Positions 8,738 through 17,462 of a stretch of DNA of 64,000 nt are shown here, one piece after another. Source of the DNA: Rhizomicrobium palustre (lineage in GTDB: Bacteria > Pseudomonadota > Alphaproteobacteria > Micropepsales > Micropepsaceae); assembly GCF_011761565.1 (NCBI RefSeq), contig NZ_JAASRM010000001.1:1054139-1118138 (forward strand), given 5' to 3'. The position numbers and the translations under genes were made by a program. The notes below the pieces were generated by a model, which was not told the origin of the DNA, did not search any database, and was given only the letters and a program-made list of their open reading frames with translations. How positions within the stretch are numbered: position 1 is the stretch's first letter; the number at the start of each line of letters is the position of its first letter.

Positions 8738-11700
8738 TTACAATCCCGGCTTTCGCAATTTTCGATACGCCTCCGATGAGAGCCATTCGGTAACAACTTT
8801 TTGAAAGGATTTATCGTTCATGAAGCGAGCAAATATCTCCTCATTTTGATCCATGCGCTCGACAAAGAGCGCCTCAAGAAGGTTTTTGAATACCAACTCG
8901 AACTTATCACCAGGGTTTACTGCCGCAGCCTGCCGAAGAGCATTATCAGAAATCGCGGCCTCAACAATTTGATCAAAGAAGAGTTGGTCAGCTTGATTGA
9001 AATCCGTTCCGAAACGATCATTGACGACGTCGATCAGACGAGATAGCGAAACAGCCTCTTCGCGGAGAACACCGGTTCCGACCTCGGATGGTCCATCGAG
9101 GCGATTAGCTTGGCCTTCACTCAGAGTGATGGAGCCTTCGCTGATCTTCTGTAGACGATAATATTCCAACCTCACCTCATCATCGAATTGATATGACGGG
9201 CCAGCATCTCGCCTTGGCAGCTTCGATCCCAAATGGCGAAAGAATACATAGAGACGCTCAAGATCAGAATCTTGGTAGGGAATGATCTGACTTAAAAATC
9301 CATAGAGACTACCGAACGCGACCATTTTTCCGCGCCACAGCTCGGCTTCAAGAGGTGAGCTCTGTTGCATTGCCTTAAATCGCGAAACAACGGGGTCAAG
9401 GGCAGCGTTCATCAACTGATGATCGTTTGGACTCTGGCGCTGCTTTGGTTTGAAGTAGACCGCACAAAAGCGCTCTACGTCTCCGGCTTCATACACACCT
9501 TCGGAATCAAGCTCGCCTTTGATTTGATACATTCGAGCGGGGTCCACCTCTTCGCCGATCTCAGCCCCCTCAAAGTAAACCTTGAATGCTTCGCGAATTT
9601 CATCGCGATCATTGACAAAGTCGAGAACGAAGGTGTCCTCTTTTAGCGGGTGGATACGATTGAGCCGGGAGAGCGTTTGCACGGCCTGGATACCCGCGAG
9701 TCGCCGATCAACATACATGGTGTGCAGCAGCGGCTGATCGAAGCCCGTCTGGTACTTCTCGGCTACAAGTAGAACCTGATATTCTTGTGTAGCAAAGACC
9801 TCGGGCAGCTCCTTTTCCCGAATACCGAGGTTCATGCCCTCTTCGGTGTAGGTCACGTCTTCGAGCTTGTCGTCGGCCACGGCTCCTGAAAAAGCAACTA
9901 GCGTCTTTATTGCGTACCCCTTCTCCCGAATGTACCGATCGAAGCTCTGCTTATAGCGCACCGCTTCAAGACGAGATCCGGTGATAACCATTGCTTTGGC
10001 TCGCCCACCTATCTTGTGCTGAGTTGCTGCATGGAAATGCTCAACCATGACTTCGGTCTTCTGCGCGATATTATGGGGATGTAGCCTTATGAAGCGCGCA
10101 AGGGCTCGGGCGGCTTTTTTCCGCTCAACGTTAGGATCATCCTCGCAGGCCTTAAGAAGCCGAAAATAAGTCGCATACGTTGTGTAGTTCTTGAGGACAT
10201 CTAATATGAAGCCCTCCTCAATCGCTTGGCGCATTGTATAGCGATGTGTTGCCTTGCCATCACGGCCGAAGATCGCGAGTGTCTTGTGCTTGGGAGTCGC
10301 TGTAAACGCAAAGAAGCTTAGGTTCGCCAACCGCCCACGCTTAGCCATAGAGCGATAAAGCTCCTCGATAGCCTCCTCGTCATTTTCGGCCACGTATTTT
10401 GCCGCTTCTTCCCGAAGCCCTCGACCGCCAAGAACCTCCTTAAGATCCGTTGCTGTTTCCCCTCCCTGAGAACTGTGCGCTTCATCGACGATCACGGCAC
10501 AGCGGCGTGTTTTCAGCACACCCCCATCTACCTCTCCGCGCTTCTCAGAGAGTTTAGACAGTTGACGCGAGACGAACGGAAATTTCTGCAGTGTCGTGAT
10601 AATGATCGGTACAGCGCTCTCCAGCGCCTCGGCGAGTTGTAGCGAGCTTTCGTCGATTTTTTGCACAACGCCATGCTTATGTTCGAACTGATAAATGGTG
10701 TCCTGCAGCTGCTTATCGAGCACCACCCGGTCCGTAACCACGATGACGCTGTCAAAAACTTTTTCATTCTTGGCATCGTGCAACGAAGCCAAACGATGTG
10801 TCAGCCAACCGATTGTATTGCTCTTTCCGCTTCCGGCTGAATGCTCAACAAGATAATTGTGCCCGACGCCCTCACGCTGAACCTGCTTGACTAGGGCGCG
10901 GACAGCATCAAGTTGATGAAAACGGGGAAATACCAGGGTCTCCTTTTTAACTTTACGGCCCTCGTCGTCACGCTTTTCCTCAACTTGGAAATGTATGAAT
11001 CGCGCAAGAAGGTCCATAAGACTATCTCGCTGCAATGTCTCTTCCCACAAATATGTAGTACGATAACTGCGCCCGTCACGATCTGGTGGGTTTCCGGCTC
11101 CGCCCTCATTTCCCCGATTGAAGGGCAAAAAGTGGGTTGCACTCCCGGCCAAGCGCGTTGTCATGAAGACGACGTCGGTATCCACCGCAAAATGCACAAG
11201 CATCCGGCGCTTAAATTCGAATATCGGTTCTCGCGGGTCTCGATCGACCCGGTACTGGCGCATGGCATCATTCACATTCTGCCCAGTCAGCGGATTCTTG
11301 AGTTCGATCGAGGCGATCGGAATGCCGTTGACGCTAAGCGCCACATCTAGCGACTTCTCCGACGCCTTCGAGAAATGAAGCTGTCGTGTGATGCCGACGC
11401 GATTGGCCGCATAGCGCGCCTCAAGCTCGGGGTTAAGCCCATGCGCCGCCTTGAAGAAGGCTACGCGCAAGGTCTTACCATAGCACTTGAAGCCATGGCG
11501 CAAGGTGGCGAGTGAGCCCTCCCGATCCATCCATTTGGTGAGATCTGTCAGGATTTGCTCGCCGGTCTTGTCACCGTGCAGAGCTTCCAGTGCCCCCCAT
11601 TCTTTAGGCTGCGTATTACGGATGAAATCGAGCACAGCCCCCGGAAAAATTGCACGCTCGCGGTCAAACCCCGCCGCGGGTTCCGACACAGCGCCATTGG

Positions 11701-11761
11701 TCAGCATTGCGGTTTCAATGACGGTCTCGAAAGCGCCCTCCGAATGCCGTGCGTGGTTCAT
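8738..11761 (-). CDS. hsdR: Type I restriction enzyme, R subunit (HsdR)
   Basis: 1007 residues, a normal HsdR length. The N-terminal PD-(D/E)XK nuclease has Asp139 and the E-x-K pair Glu153/Lys155 (SIELKNPLTG). The motor domain has Walker A at about 308-314 (SAGSGKS) and a DEAH box at 426-429. The C-terminal helical part should bind HsdM. The subunit translocates DNA with ATP and cleaves far from the recognition site. Its start overlaps the ptuB stop by 4 bases, so it is the last of five overlapping genes and depends on the same transcript. Confidence 0.96.
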   Translation of the reverse strand: MNHARHSEGAFETVIETAMLTNGAVSEPAAGFDRERAIFPGAVLDFIRNTQPKEWGALEALHGDKTGEQILTDLTKWMDREGSLATLRHGFKCYGKTLRVAFFKAAHGLNPELEARYAANRVGITRQLHFSKASEKSLDVALSVNGIPIASIELKNPLTGQNVNDAMRQYRVDRDPREPIFEFKRRMLVHFAVDTDVVFMTTRLAGSATHFLPFNRGNEGGAGNPPDRDGRSYRTTYLWEETLQRDSLMDLLARFIHFQVEEKRDDEGRKVKKETLVFPRFHQLDAVRALVKQVQREGVGHNYLVEHSAGSGKSNTIGWLTHRLASLHDAKNEKVFDSVIVVTDRVVLDKQLQDTIYQFEHKHGVVQKIDESSLQLAEALESAVPIIITTLQKFPFVSRQLSKLSEKRGEVDGGVLKTRRCAVIVDEAHSSQGGETATDLKEVLGGRGLREEAAKYVAENDEEAIEELYRSMAKRGRLANLSFFAFTATPKHKTLAIFGRDGKATHRYTMRQAIEEGFILDVLKNYTTYATYFRLLKACEDDPNVERKKAARALARFIRLHPHNIAQKTEVMVEHFHAATQHKIGGRAKAMVITGSRLEAVRYKQSFDRYIREKGYAIKTLVAFSGAVADDKLEDVTYTEEGMNLGIREKELPEVFATQEYQVLLVAEKYQTGFDQPLLHTMYVDRRLAGIQAVQTLSRLNRIHPLKEDTFVLDFVNDRDEIREAFKVYFEGAEIGEEVDPARMYQIKGELDSEGVYEAGDVERFCAVYFKPKQRQSPNDHQLMNAALDPVVSRFKAMQQSSPLEAELWRGKMVAFGSLYGFLSQIIPYQDSDLERLYVFFRHLGSKLPRRDAGPSYQFDDEVRLEYYRLQKISEGSITLSEGQANRLDGPSEVGTGVLREEAVSLSRLIDVVNDRFGTDFNQADQLFFDQIVEAAISDNALRQAAAVNPGDKFELVFKNLLEALFVERMDQNEEIFARFMNDKSFQKVVTEWLSSEAYRKLRKPGL

Positions 11762-12456
11762 GACTGACCTCTAGCCTCCCGAATCTTCTCTATGCGCTGG
11801 ATCTGCCTTTCGAGCGCCTGAACCAAGACAAACGAGTAGGGTTCCAGTGTTCCAGCTTGTTGCTCCGCCTGTTCTAGGTCGCGAAGTCGCTTACGTGCGT
11901 CTGCAATCCTAATTGAGGCGGGACCACGCCCCCGTATCTGAAGTGTCGCCGCAATTGCAGCCTTTCGAAGCTGAACGAGCGCGTCGTCATTCAGCCCGAG
12001 GCGCACGATCGTCTCGACTGCGGCATTATCGGTCGCACTACGCGCCTCAACCTCTCCGTTCAGTCGGAACGAGAACCGGTCTGCGCAGCCTCCAGATAAA
12101 GGTGATACAAACAAATGCTCATCAGCGCGTGTCGGCCAATCGCCTTTCTTGTGGGCGCCATACGGCAGCTGCGGCGTGTTAGGAGCGGGAACACTGGCAA
12201 CCAAATTCCGGTAGTCGACATCTTCACCGATCTCGCAGTGCGTTTGAGGGCGAAGGTGTTCGATATGACAGCTCCCCACATCGATACGCCGCCCGGTATA
12301 GGCGCAAAGGCCCCTCTGTTCTCTCACAAGCGCGTTTCGGACCGCGAGACGATGTGTGGCGGTCAATGATGCGTAGCAATAGTTCGGCGATGCCCGATTT
12401 TGGGCTTTCCACGCCGTCAATTCAGCCGGTTCGGCGCCTTTATTGATCTGCCGCAT
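11758..12456 (-). CDS. ptuB: PtuB-like HNH endonuclease (TIGR02646 type)
   Basis: The start at 12456 (MRQINKGAEP) matches the usual N terminus of this family; the frame extends upstream inside ptuA. 232 residues. The HNH core has Cys51 (CAYTGRR), His64/Glu66/His67 (CHIEHLRP) and Asn84 (DYRNLV). This family is the nuclease partner of an ABC-type ATPase in Septu systems and in some retron systems. Its first 17 bases overlap ptuA and its stop overlaps hsdR by 4 bases. It is predicted to be an effector that cuts nucleic acid when the ATPase senses infection. The target is not deducible. Confidence 0.85.
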   Translation of the reverse strand: MRQINKGAEPAELTAWKAQNRASPNYCYASLTATHRLAVRNALVREQRGLCAYTGRRIDVGSCHIEHLRPQTHCEIGEDVDYRNLVASVPAPNTPQLPYGAHKKGDWPTRADEHLFVSPLSGGCADRFSFRLNGEVEARSATDNAAVETIVRLGLNDDALVQLRKAAIAATLQIRGRGPASIRIADARKRLRDLEQAEQQAGTLEPYSFVLVQALERQIQRIEKIREARGQS

Positions 12457-13717
12457 CACCGAGCGCCTCAAGATTATTGATGGTTGCCTCGAGGCCAACA
12501 ACGGTAGGATCGTCACCATGAATTAGCGCCCGCAACTTAGCGAGTAGTGTGCGGGCTTGGTCGAGCTCGCCACCATCTAGAGCAGCCTCAATGTCCGCTA
12601 TCGCTCTCCTTGCGGGCTCTGGTCGGGAGGGCGTGCCCATCAGGTGTTCGAGAATGTAATTTGTGTCGAGCCCGTAGGCCTGGCCGCATCGCACTGGAGT
12701 TATTCGGCCTCCTTCTGCTTGTAACAAGATAATGCGTTCCGGGTGCGTCTCGCCGATGATCTGCGGCGAGTGCGTGGTGGCGACGAATTGGCAATTGGGA
12801 AATGTGCTGGTCAGCAAGGACATGACTTGCCGTTGCCAGAGCGGGTGCATGTGCATGTCAAGCTCGTCGATGAGCACGACGGCGGCGCCGTCCCGCACTG
12901 GATCATCCAGTCCAGGATTGGCCTGAGAGAGCCGCCGGGCAAGATCGAGAACAAGGACCAGTAAGCTGCGTTCGCCATCCGAAAGCTGGCGCGCATCGAG
13001 CGTTACACCTGATTTTGTAATCATCAACCGGGGCTTTTCTTCAACCTCCGCCCATAGTTCCTGGCAGCCTGGAAGAAATCTCCGAGCTGCGGTTTGAAGG
13101 GCCTGAAGATGCATCCGCAACTTCGGTTCCTCGCCTGAAAGGATTTTTTGCGCGTGCATCCACTGCGCAAATTCCGCGAGCCGAAGGGGGCGGGCGACAA
13201 GGGCATCGGCGAATGCGGCGGCTTGCCCGCCTCCAGCTTTTCCGGTCTTCACCTGTTCATCGGAAACGAGAGAGCGGCGGGTAGCGAAGTAGACAGCAAC
13301 TGGCTGCTCTTTCGCCGTCTTGAGCGCTCTAAACCTTCCGCCGAATTCCGGTGACAGGGTTTCCCGGTCAGGGGTAGCAAATGTCTGCTCTCGCACGACA
13401 CCGCCTTTGTGCGGCACGCTCTGCTCGCGCTGCTTATGGATCAGCAGATGGTGGGCTTCGCCATTGATCTTGAGGTCCAGATCGACCGTTAACGCCGGTG
13501 CTCCCACCTGGATATCATCGAGACCAAAAGGGACCGGACGGCTCCTGCTGGCGGTGAACTTTGGCAACACGCGCGAAAGGCAGACGCGTAAGGCCTCCAG
13601 CACCGTGGTCTTGCCCACACCGTTGACGCCGACCAGCAGTGTGAAGCCGGAATCGAAATCGAAGGAGGCCTGCTCGAAGGCACGAAGATTGGCGATGCCG
13701 AGTCGTGTGATCTTCAT
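12440..13717 (-). CDS. ptuA: PtuA-like AAA/ABC-type ATPase
   Basis: 425 residues. SMC/RecF-like ATPase: Walker A at 30-37 (GVNGVGKT), an ABC signature-like LSDGERSLL in the middle, Walker B in AVVLIDELDMHMHP, and a switch His in FVATTHSPQI. The paired HNH gene downstream identifies it as the Septu PtuA type rather than a generic OLD-family ATPase. There is no TOPRIM domain. It overlaps the hsdS stop by 4 bases and the ptuB start by 17. Family knowledge suggests an oligomeric ATPase that holds PtuB; here it may also respond to the RM subunits translated next to it. Confidence 0.85.
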   Translation of the reverse strand: MKITRLGIANLRAFEQASFDFDSGFTLLVGVNGVGKTTVLEALRVCLSRVLPKFTASRSRPVPFGLDDIQVGAPALTVDLDLKINGEAHHLLIHKQREQSVPHKGGVVREQTFATPDRETLSPEFGGRFRALKTAKEQPVAVYFATRRSLVSDEQVKTGKAGGGQAAAFADALVARPLRLAEFAQWMHAQKILSGEEPKLRMHLQALQTAARRFLPGCQELWAEVEEKPRLMITKSGVTLDARQLSDGERSLLVLVLDLARRLSQANPGLDDPVRDGAAVVLIDELDMHMHPLWQRQVMSLLTSTFPNCQFVATTHSPQIIGETHPERIILLQAEGGRITPVRCGQAYGLDTNYILEHLMGTPSRPEPARRAIADIEAALDGGELDQARTLLAKLRALIHGDDPTVVGLEATINNLEALGDAADQ

Positions 13718-14997
13718 GCCGCCTCCGGGATATCGATTTGGCCAGTGACTGCAGCAGCGATCAGCGCGCCGCGGCGCTCTTTCAACAATGAGATAGAATG
13801 CTCAGTGGCGGCACGAAGGCGGTCGATCTTGGCGGTTTCGGTGGAGATGTAGCGGACGATCTCATGCTGTTCGGCTAGTGGCGGGCACGGAAACCAGAGC
13901 GCCAGGAAGTTCTCCGAATAAAGCCTCAAGAAGCCCTGAGAACCCGTGCCAAGCCCGGTCGACTCAGAACGGAATACAGCCTGCAGAAGCGGCGTCTTGA
14001 ACATATGAACATAATAGTCCGCCAAAATGTCTGGTGATGGCCGAAACACCGCATAGTCTGGACTGACGAGGCCATCTTGCGTCGTGATCGCAATCAGGCC
14101 GGTTGCGGCTCGCATTCGATTGACAACAAGTTGCCCAACTGAAGTTTTCTTGTAGCCGATTAACTCTTCAGGGCGCGTGTGCTTCTCGGATACATCGTTG
14201 TGCGGCACCAAACCGCGTTCCATGCGGAGTGACAGCAAAACCTCAGAGCCGTCAGTGCTGCGGTCGTCGCGTTCCAGGAATAGCCATTTGCTCCGCTTCA
14301 TTTCCCAATGCGCGGGAATGTCGCCGAGCCAGTCGATGCCAGAGGGGCGCATGCGGACTGCAGGATTGAGCCCACGCATGACGGCCTCGGCAACGATTGC
14401 CCGCCGCTTCTCAGCCAACAATTCGAGCAGCCTCTGCTTGGCTACGATCAGGGCGTCTATTTCGGCAGTTTCGCGGTCAAGGAACGCAATAATTCCTTTC
14501 TGAGTGTCAAGAGTAGGCAGAGGAATTTCGGTGGAAGCCATAAGGTCGTACTCAATGCTCTCGACTGTTGCCCCTTCCTTGCTCCACTGGCTCAATAATT
14601 GTGTTTGAAAGCCCATGATCAGATACGCAAGAAATACCACATCGAGGGAATCGTCAGGCAAAATCGCGCGCATATCTTGATTAAGGGCGACTCGGACACG
14701 ATTCACGGCCACAGGTATTGAGTGCCTTAGAATGCCCGAACGAACGACGATCAATGCTGCGCCAGGCTCAACCAAATTGGTGGCACTCGACTGAAGCCCC
14801 TCAAGGGTGATGTGATCTTCTGAATCAAAGACCTGATTAGTTTTCATATCTTTAGGTGAAACCCAAGGGATATCGCCATCCCAGAATTCTGGTTTCGATT
14901 TATCAGGGGTTCCCCCTCCGACAAAACCTGCAACATACTTCAGCTTCTTACGTCCCCAGACTTCAGGGGTAACCTTTGACCAAGGGGCATCAATCAT
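13714..14997 (-). CDS. hsdS: Type I restriction-modification specificity subunit (HsdS)
   Basis: 427 residues with two target-recognition domains. Each is followed by a conserved helical spacer (QKGIIAFLDRETAEIDALI near the middle and QHEIVRYISTETAKIDRLR near the end), the half-repeat structure that gives a bipartite recognition site. It overlaps the hsdM stop by 4 bases upstream and the ptuA start by 4 bases downstream. The recognition sequence cannot be predicted from this. No inverted repeats or second hsdS copy are seen, so phase variation is not suggested. Confidence 0.95.
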   Translation of the reverse strand: MIDAPWSKVTPEVWGRKKLKYVAGFVGGGTPDKSKPEFWDGDIPWVSPKDMKTNQVFDSEDHITLEGLQSSATNLVEPGAALIVVRSGILRHSIPVAVNRVRVALNQDMRAILPDDSLDVVFLAYLIMGFQTQLLSQWSKEGATVESIEYDLMASTEIPLPTLDTQKGIIAFLDRETAEIDALIVAKQRLLELLAEKRRAIVAEAVMRGLNPAVRMRPSGIDWLGDIPAHWEMKRSKWLFLERDDRSTDGSEVLLSLRMERGLVPHNDVSEKHTRPEELIGYKKTSVGQLVVNRMRAATGLIAITTQDGLVSPDYAVFRPSPDILADYYVHMFKTPLLQAVFRSESTGLGTGSQGFLRLYSENFLALWFPCPPLAEQHEIVRYISTETAKIDRLRAATEHSISLLKERRGALIAAAVTGQIDIPEAA

Positions 14998-16997
14998 TCT
15001 GTTACCTCCCGCAGCAACCGAAGGATTTCCTCTTCCGCCTTTTTCAAGTCAGCGTCGATCTCGGGTAAGTTGCGCGGCAGCGTGAATTTGTAGAAGTGGC
15101 GGTTGAAGTTGATCTCGTAGCCGACCTTATCCTTGGTGCGATCCATCCAAGCATCTGGGACATGAGGCTGCACCTCGCGCTTGAAATAGGCGTCGATGTC
15201 TTCCTTCAGCGGAACATTCTCGAAATCGCGCAAATCCGCATCGGCTTCAAAGCCCGAGCCTTTCTTCACGGCGGCACCCTTCTGGTCCTTTTCAGTAAAT
15301 ACCGTGCGGAACAGCTTTTCTTCTGGAGCCTTCCACCGCGAGCTGCGCTTCTTCAAGAGCTTCTCAATACTGGACCAGACAGCGTTCCAATCGAGCTGCG
15401 GCTCACGGCCAAGCGCCTTATCGATCGCTTGTATGTCGTCCAAGAGGTGCGGCGCCGCATCGAGGAAGCGCGCCTTATCCTCTAAGCTCATCTGGTAGCG
15501 CAGCTTAAGAGGACGCTCGACCGTTACGCGGGTGTAACCGAAGTCTTCATTGTCAAAGAGCTTTGATTTTTCGTTTGCCTGGAATTGTCCATAAAGCCGG
15601 ACGATATCGGCGATCTGATCGGGCTCGTCTGCCCGGTCGTCGCCTTCCAGCGCCGGGCCTTCGCCGATCTTGCGGCGCTTGTCGCCCTGGCTGCGGCGCA
15701 TAGGAATCCACGTGTCACGCGCATCGACGAGCTGGATTTTCCCCCTGCGCCGCTTCGCCTTCCGGTTGGTGACGATCCAGATATAGGTGCCAATACCAGT
15801 ATTGTAGAACATCTGCTCCGGCAGGGCGACGATGGCTTCCAGCATGTCGCGTTCGATGATCCAGCGGCGGATTTCGCTTTCGCCGCCACCTGCGCCTCCA
15901 GTGAACAGAGGCGAGCCGGAGAAGACGATGGCCGCGCGCGAACCGAACTTCTGCGCTTTAACGTCCACATCTTCGAACTTTGAAAGCATATGTTGGAGAA
16001 ACAGCAGCGAGCCATCGTTGACACGGGGCAAACCGGGTTTCCAAGGACTGTCCCCTTGGGCCTTCTCGTGCCGACGGACGATCTCCTTCTGTTGCTTCTT
16101 CCAATCAACACCAAAAGGCGGATTGGCAATGAAGTAGTCGAAGAACTGCCCTTCGAACTTGTCATCGAGAAAGCTGTCGCCGAATTGAATGTTTTCTCCG
16201 CCGCCGTTGTGATCCACTTCTTTCATGAGCATGTCAGACGCGGCGGTGGCGAAGGCACGCTTATTATAGTCCTGCCCATAGACGTAGAGCTTTGCATCGG
16301 AATGATGCTCGCGCATGTACTTTTGTGCGCCAGCGAGCATTCCGCCTGTGCCGCAAGCAGGATCAAGCATCCGCATGGCAACACCCGGCTTACTGAGAAG
16401 ATCGTCAGCGTCTATGAAGAGGAGATCGATCATCAGCGTGATGACTTCGCGCGGCGTAAAGTGATCACCAGCCGTCTCGTTCGCTAGTTCATTGAATCGA
16501 CGGATCAGATTCTCAAAAATGAGACCCATATCTGCATTCGTCACTTTTCGGGGATGCAAGTCGACGTCGCAGAACTCCTTGATTACGAGATACAGGATGT
16601 TCGCTTCATGCATTCGCTCGATTTCGGTTTCGAATTCGAAGAAATCGAAAATGCGACGAACATTCGCCGAAAAGCCCTTCATATAACTTATGAGGTGCTT
16701 GTTCAGATTATCGGGATCACCCTTAAGCCTTTGGAAGTCGAGAGCAGAGTGATTATGAAAGCGATGGCCAGAAACCTTGTTAAGGGTACGGTCGAGCGCA
16801 TCATCGGTGAGCTTTCCGCCCTTACGACGCTCAAATTCGGACACAACCTTCTGCTTCGTGTCGGCCAGCACGCAATCGAAGCGGCGCAACACAACGAGCG
16901 GCAGCATGACGCGCTCGTACTGCGGAGGGCGGTAAGGGCCTCGAAGAAGATCGGCTATCTGCCAGATCAAATTGGCGAGATCAGAATGGCTAGGCAT
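14994..16997 (-). CDS. hsdM: Type I DNA methyltransferase subunit (HsdM)
   Basis: 667 residues. An N-terminal helical HsdM_N domain is followed by the N6-adenine methyltransferase domain with the AdoMet motif DPACGTGG at 212-219 and catalytic NPPF at 292-295. A long C-terminal region (about 150 residues beyond the core) makes it larger than EcoKI-type HsdM. Together with HsdS it methylates host sites; with HsdR it forms the restriction complex. It follows the Phd-type antitoxin gene with a 48-bp gap, so both probably share a promoter in 17250-17462. Confidence 0.96.
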   Translation of the reverse strand: MPSHSDLANLIWQIADLLRGPYRPPQYERVMLPLVVLRRFDCVLADTKQKVVSEFERRKGGKLTDDALDRTLNKVSGHRFHNHSALDFQRLKGDPDNLNKHLISYMKGFSANVRRIFDFFEFETEIERMHEANILYLVIKEFCDVDLHPRKVTNADMGLIFENLIRRFNELANETAGDHFTPREVITLMIDLLFIDADDLLSKPGVAMRMLDPACGTGGMLAGAQKYMREHHSDAKLYVYGQDYNKRAFATAASDMLMKEVDHNGGGENIQFGDSFLDDKFEGQFFDYFIANPPFGVDWKKQQKEIVRRHEKAQGDSPWKPGLPRVNDGSLLFLQHMLSKFEDVDVKAQKFGSRAAIVFSGSPLFTGGAGGGESEIRRWIIERDMLEAIVALPEQMFYNTGIGTYIWIVTNRKAKRRRGKIQLVDARDTWIPMRRSQGDKRRKIGEGPALEGDDRADEPDQIADIVRLYGQFQANEKSKLFDNEDFGYTRVTVERPLKLRYQMSLEDKARFLDAAPHLLDDIQAIDKALGREPQLDWNAVWSSIEKLLKKRSSRWKAPEEKLFRTVFTEKDQKGAAVKKGSGFEADADLRDFENVPLKEDIDAYFKREVQPHVPDAWMDRTKDKVGYEINFNRHFYKFTLPRNLPEIDADLKKAEEEILRLLREVTE

Positions 16998-17045
16998 GAT
17001 GCTGCTGCTCCCCGGCTGGTCTTGCCGGATTGTTGTGTATGACCG

Positions 17046-17249
17046 TCACTTCTTTGACCTCGGGCGCATTGCGGGTTCGGCCCGTGTCGCTCGAACTCCA
17101 GATTTTTGGGAAAGGCGCTCATACTCTTCAACCGAAAGAACGACGACCACGGATCGGCCAAACTTTTCAATAGCGACGGGCTCAGCCCTCGCTAAGTCGA
17201 TTAGCCGTCCGAAGCCATTTTTGGCGTCCCGCGCGGATATGCGCTGCAT
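17046..17249 (-). CDS. Phd/YefM-type antitoxin without a toxin partner
   Basis: 67 residues, beginning MQRISARDAKNGFGRLID and containing VAIEKFGRSVVVVLSVEEYE, the DNA-binding dimer domain of Phd/YefM antitoxins. No toxin frame (Doc, YoeB or PIN) lies on either side: downstream is hsdM after 48 bp, upstream is a divergent gene. Family members bind their own promoter. Its place as first gene of the RM-Septu operon suggests a repressor of that operon or a guard element; this is inference. Confidence 0.82.
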   Translation of the reverse strand: MQRISARDAKNGFGRLIDLARAEPVAIEKFGRSVVVVLSVEEYERLSQKSGVRATRAEPAMRPRSKK

Positions 17250-17335
17250 GAATCACCCCCAGAAAACGGGAGCTACTTTAGCCACGGAATTTGGCCAGAG
17301 AAAGAGGCATAACGGGTCTTGTAGCCAAGAAGATC

Positions 17336-17383
17336 AGAGGCGGGCGCAGGGGCCGCATGCAGCCGCCTGACGCCCACGCCTCT
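17336..17383. repeat. Inverted repeat between the divergent antitoxin and nuclease genes
   Basis: AGAGGCGGGCGCAGG is mirrored by CCTGACGCCCACGCCTCT across a short loop, giving an imperfect stem of about 14 bp in the 213-bp divergent promoter region. It could insulate the two promoters or act as a binding site. Confidence 0.4.
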
Positions 17384-17462
17384 CCTGACTATTATCGACG
17401 GGCAATTTCAAGCATACGCTTATCTGAATGAAAGCGCCTTGGCGGGCGGGAGAATTGGGGCG

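Noticed and set aside
12440..13717. OLD-family (Gabija-like) nuclease for the ATPase gene
   Set aside because: There is no C-terminal TOPRIM domain and no UvrD-like partner; the HNH gene next to it fits PtuAB.
11758..13717. Retron with PtuAB effectors
   Set aside because: No reverse transcriptase gene or msr/msd-like region was found in the element.
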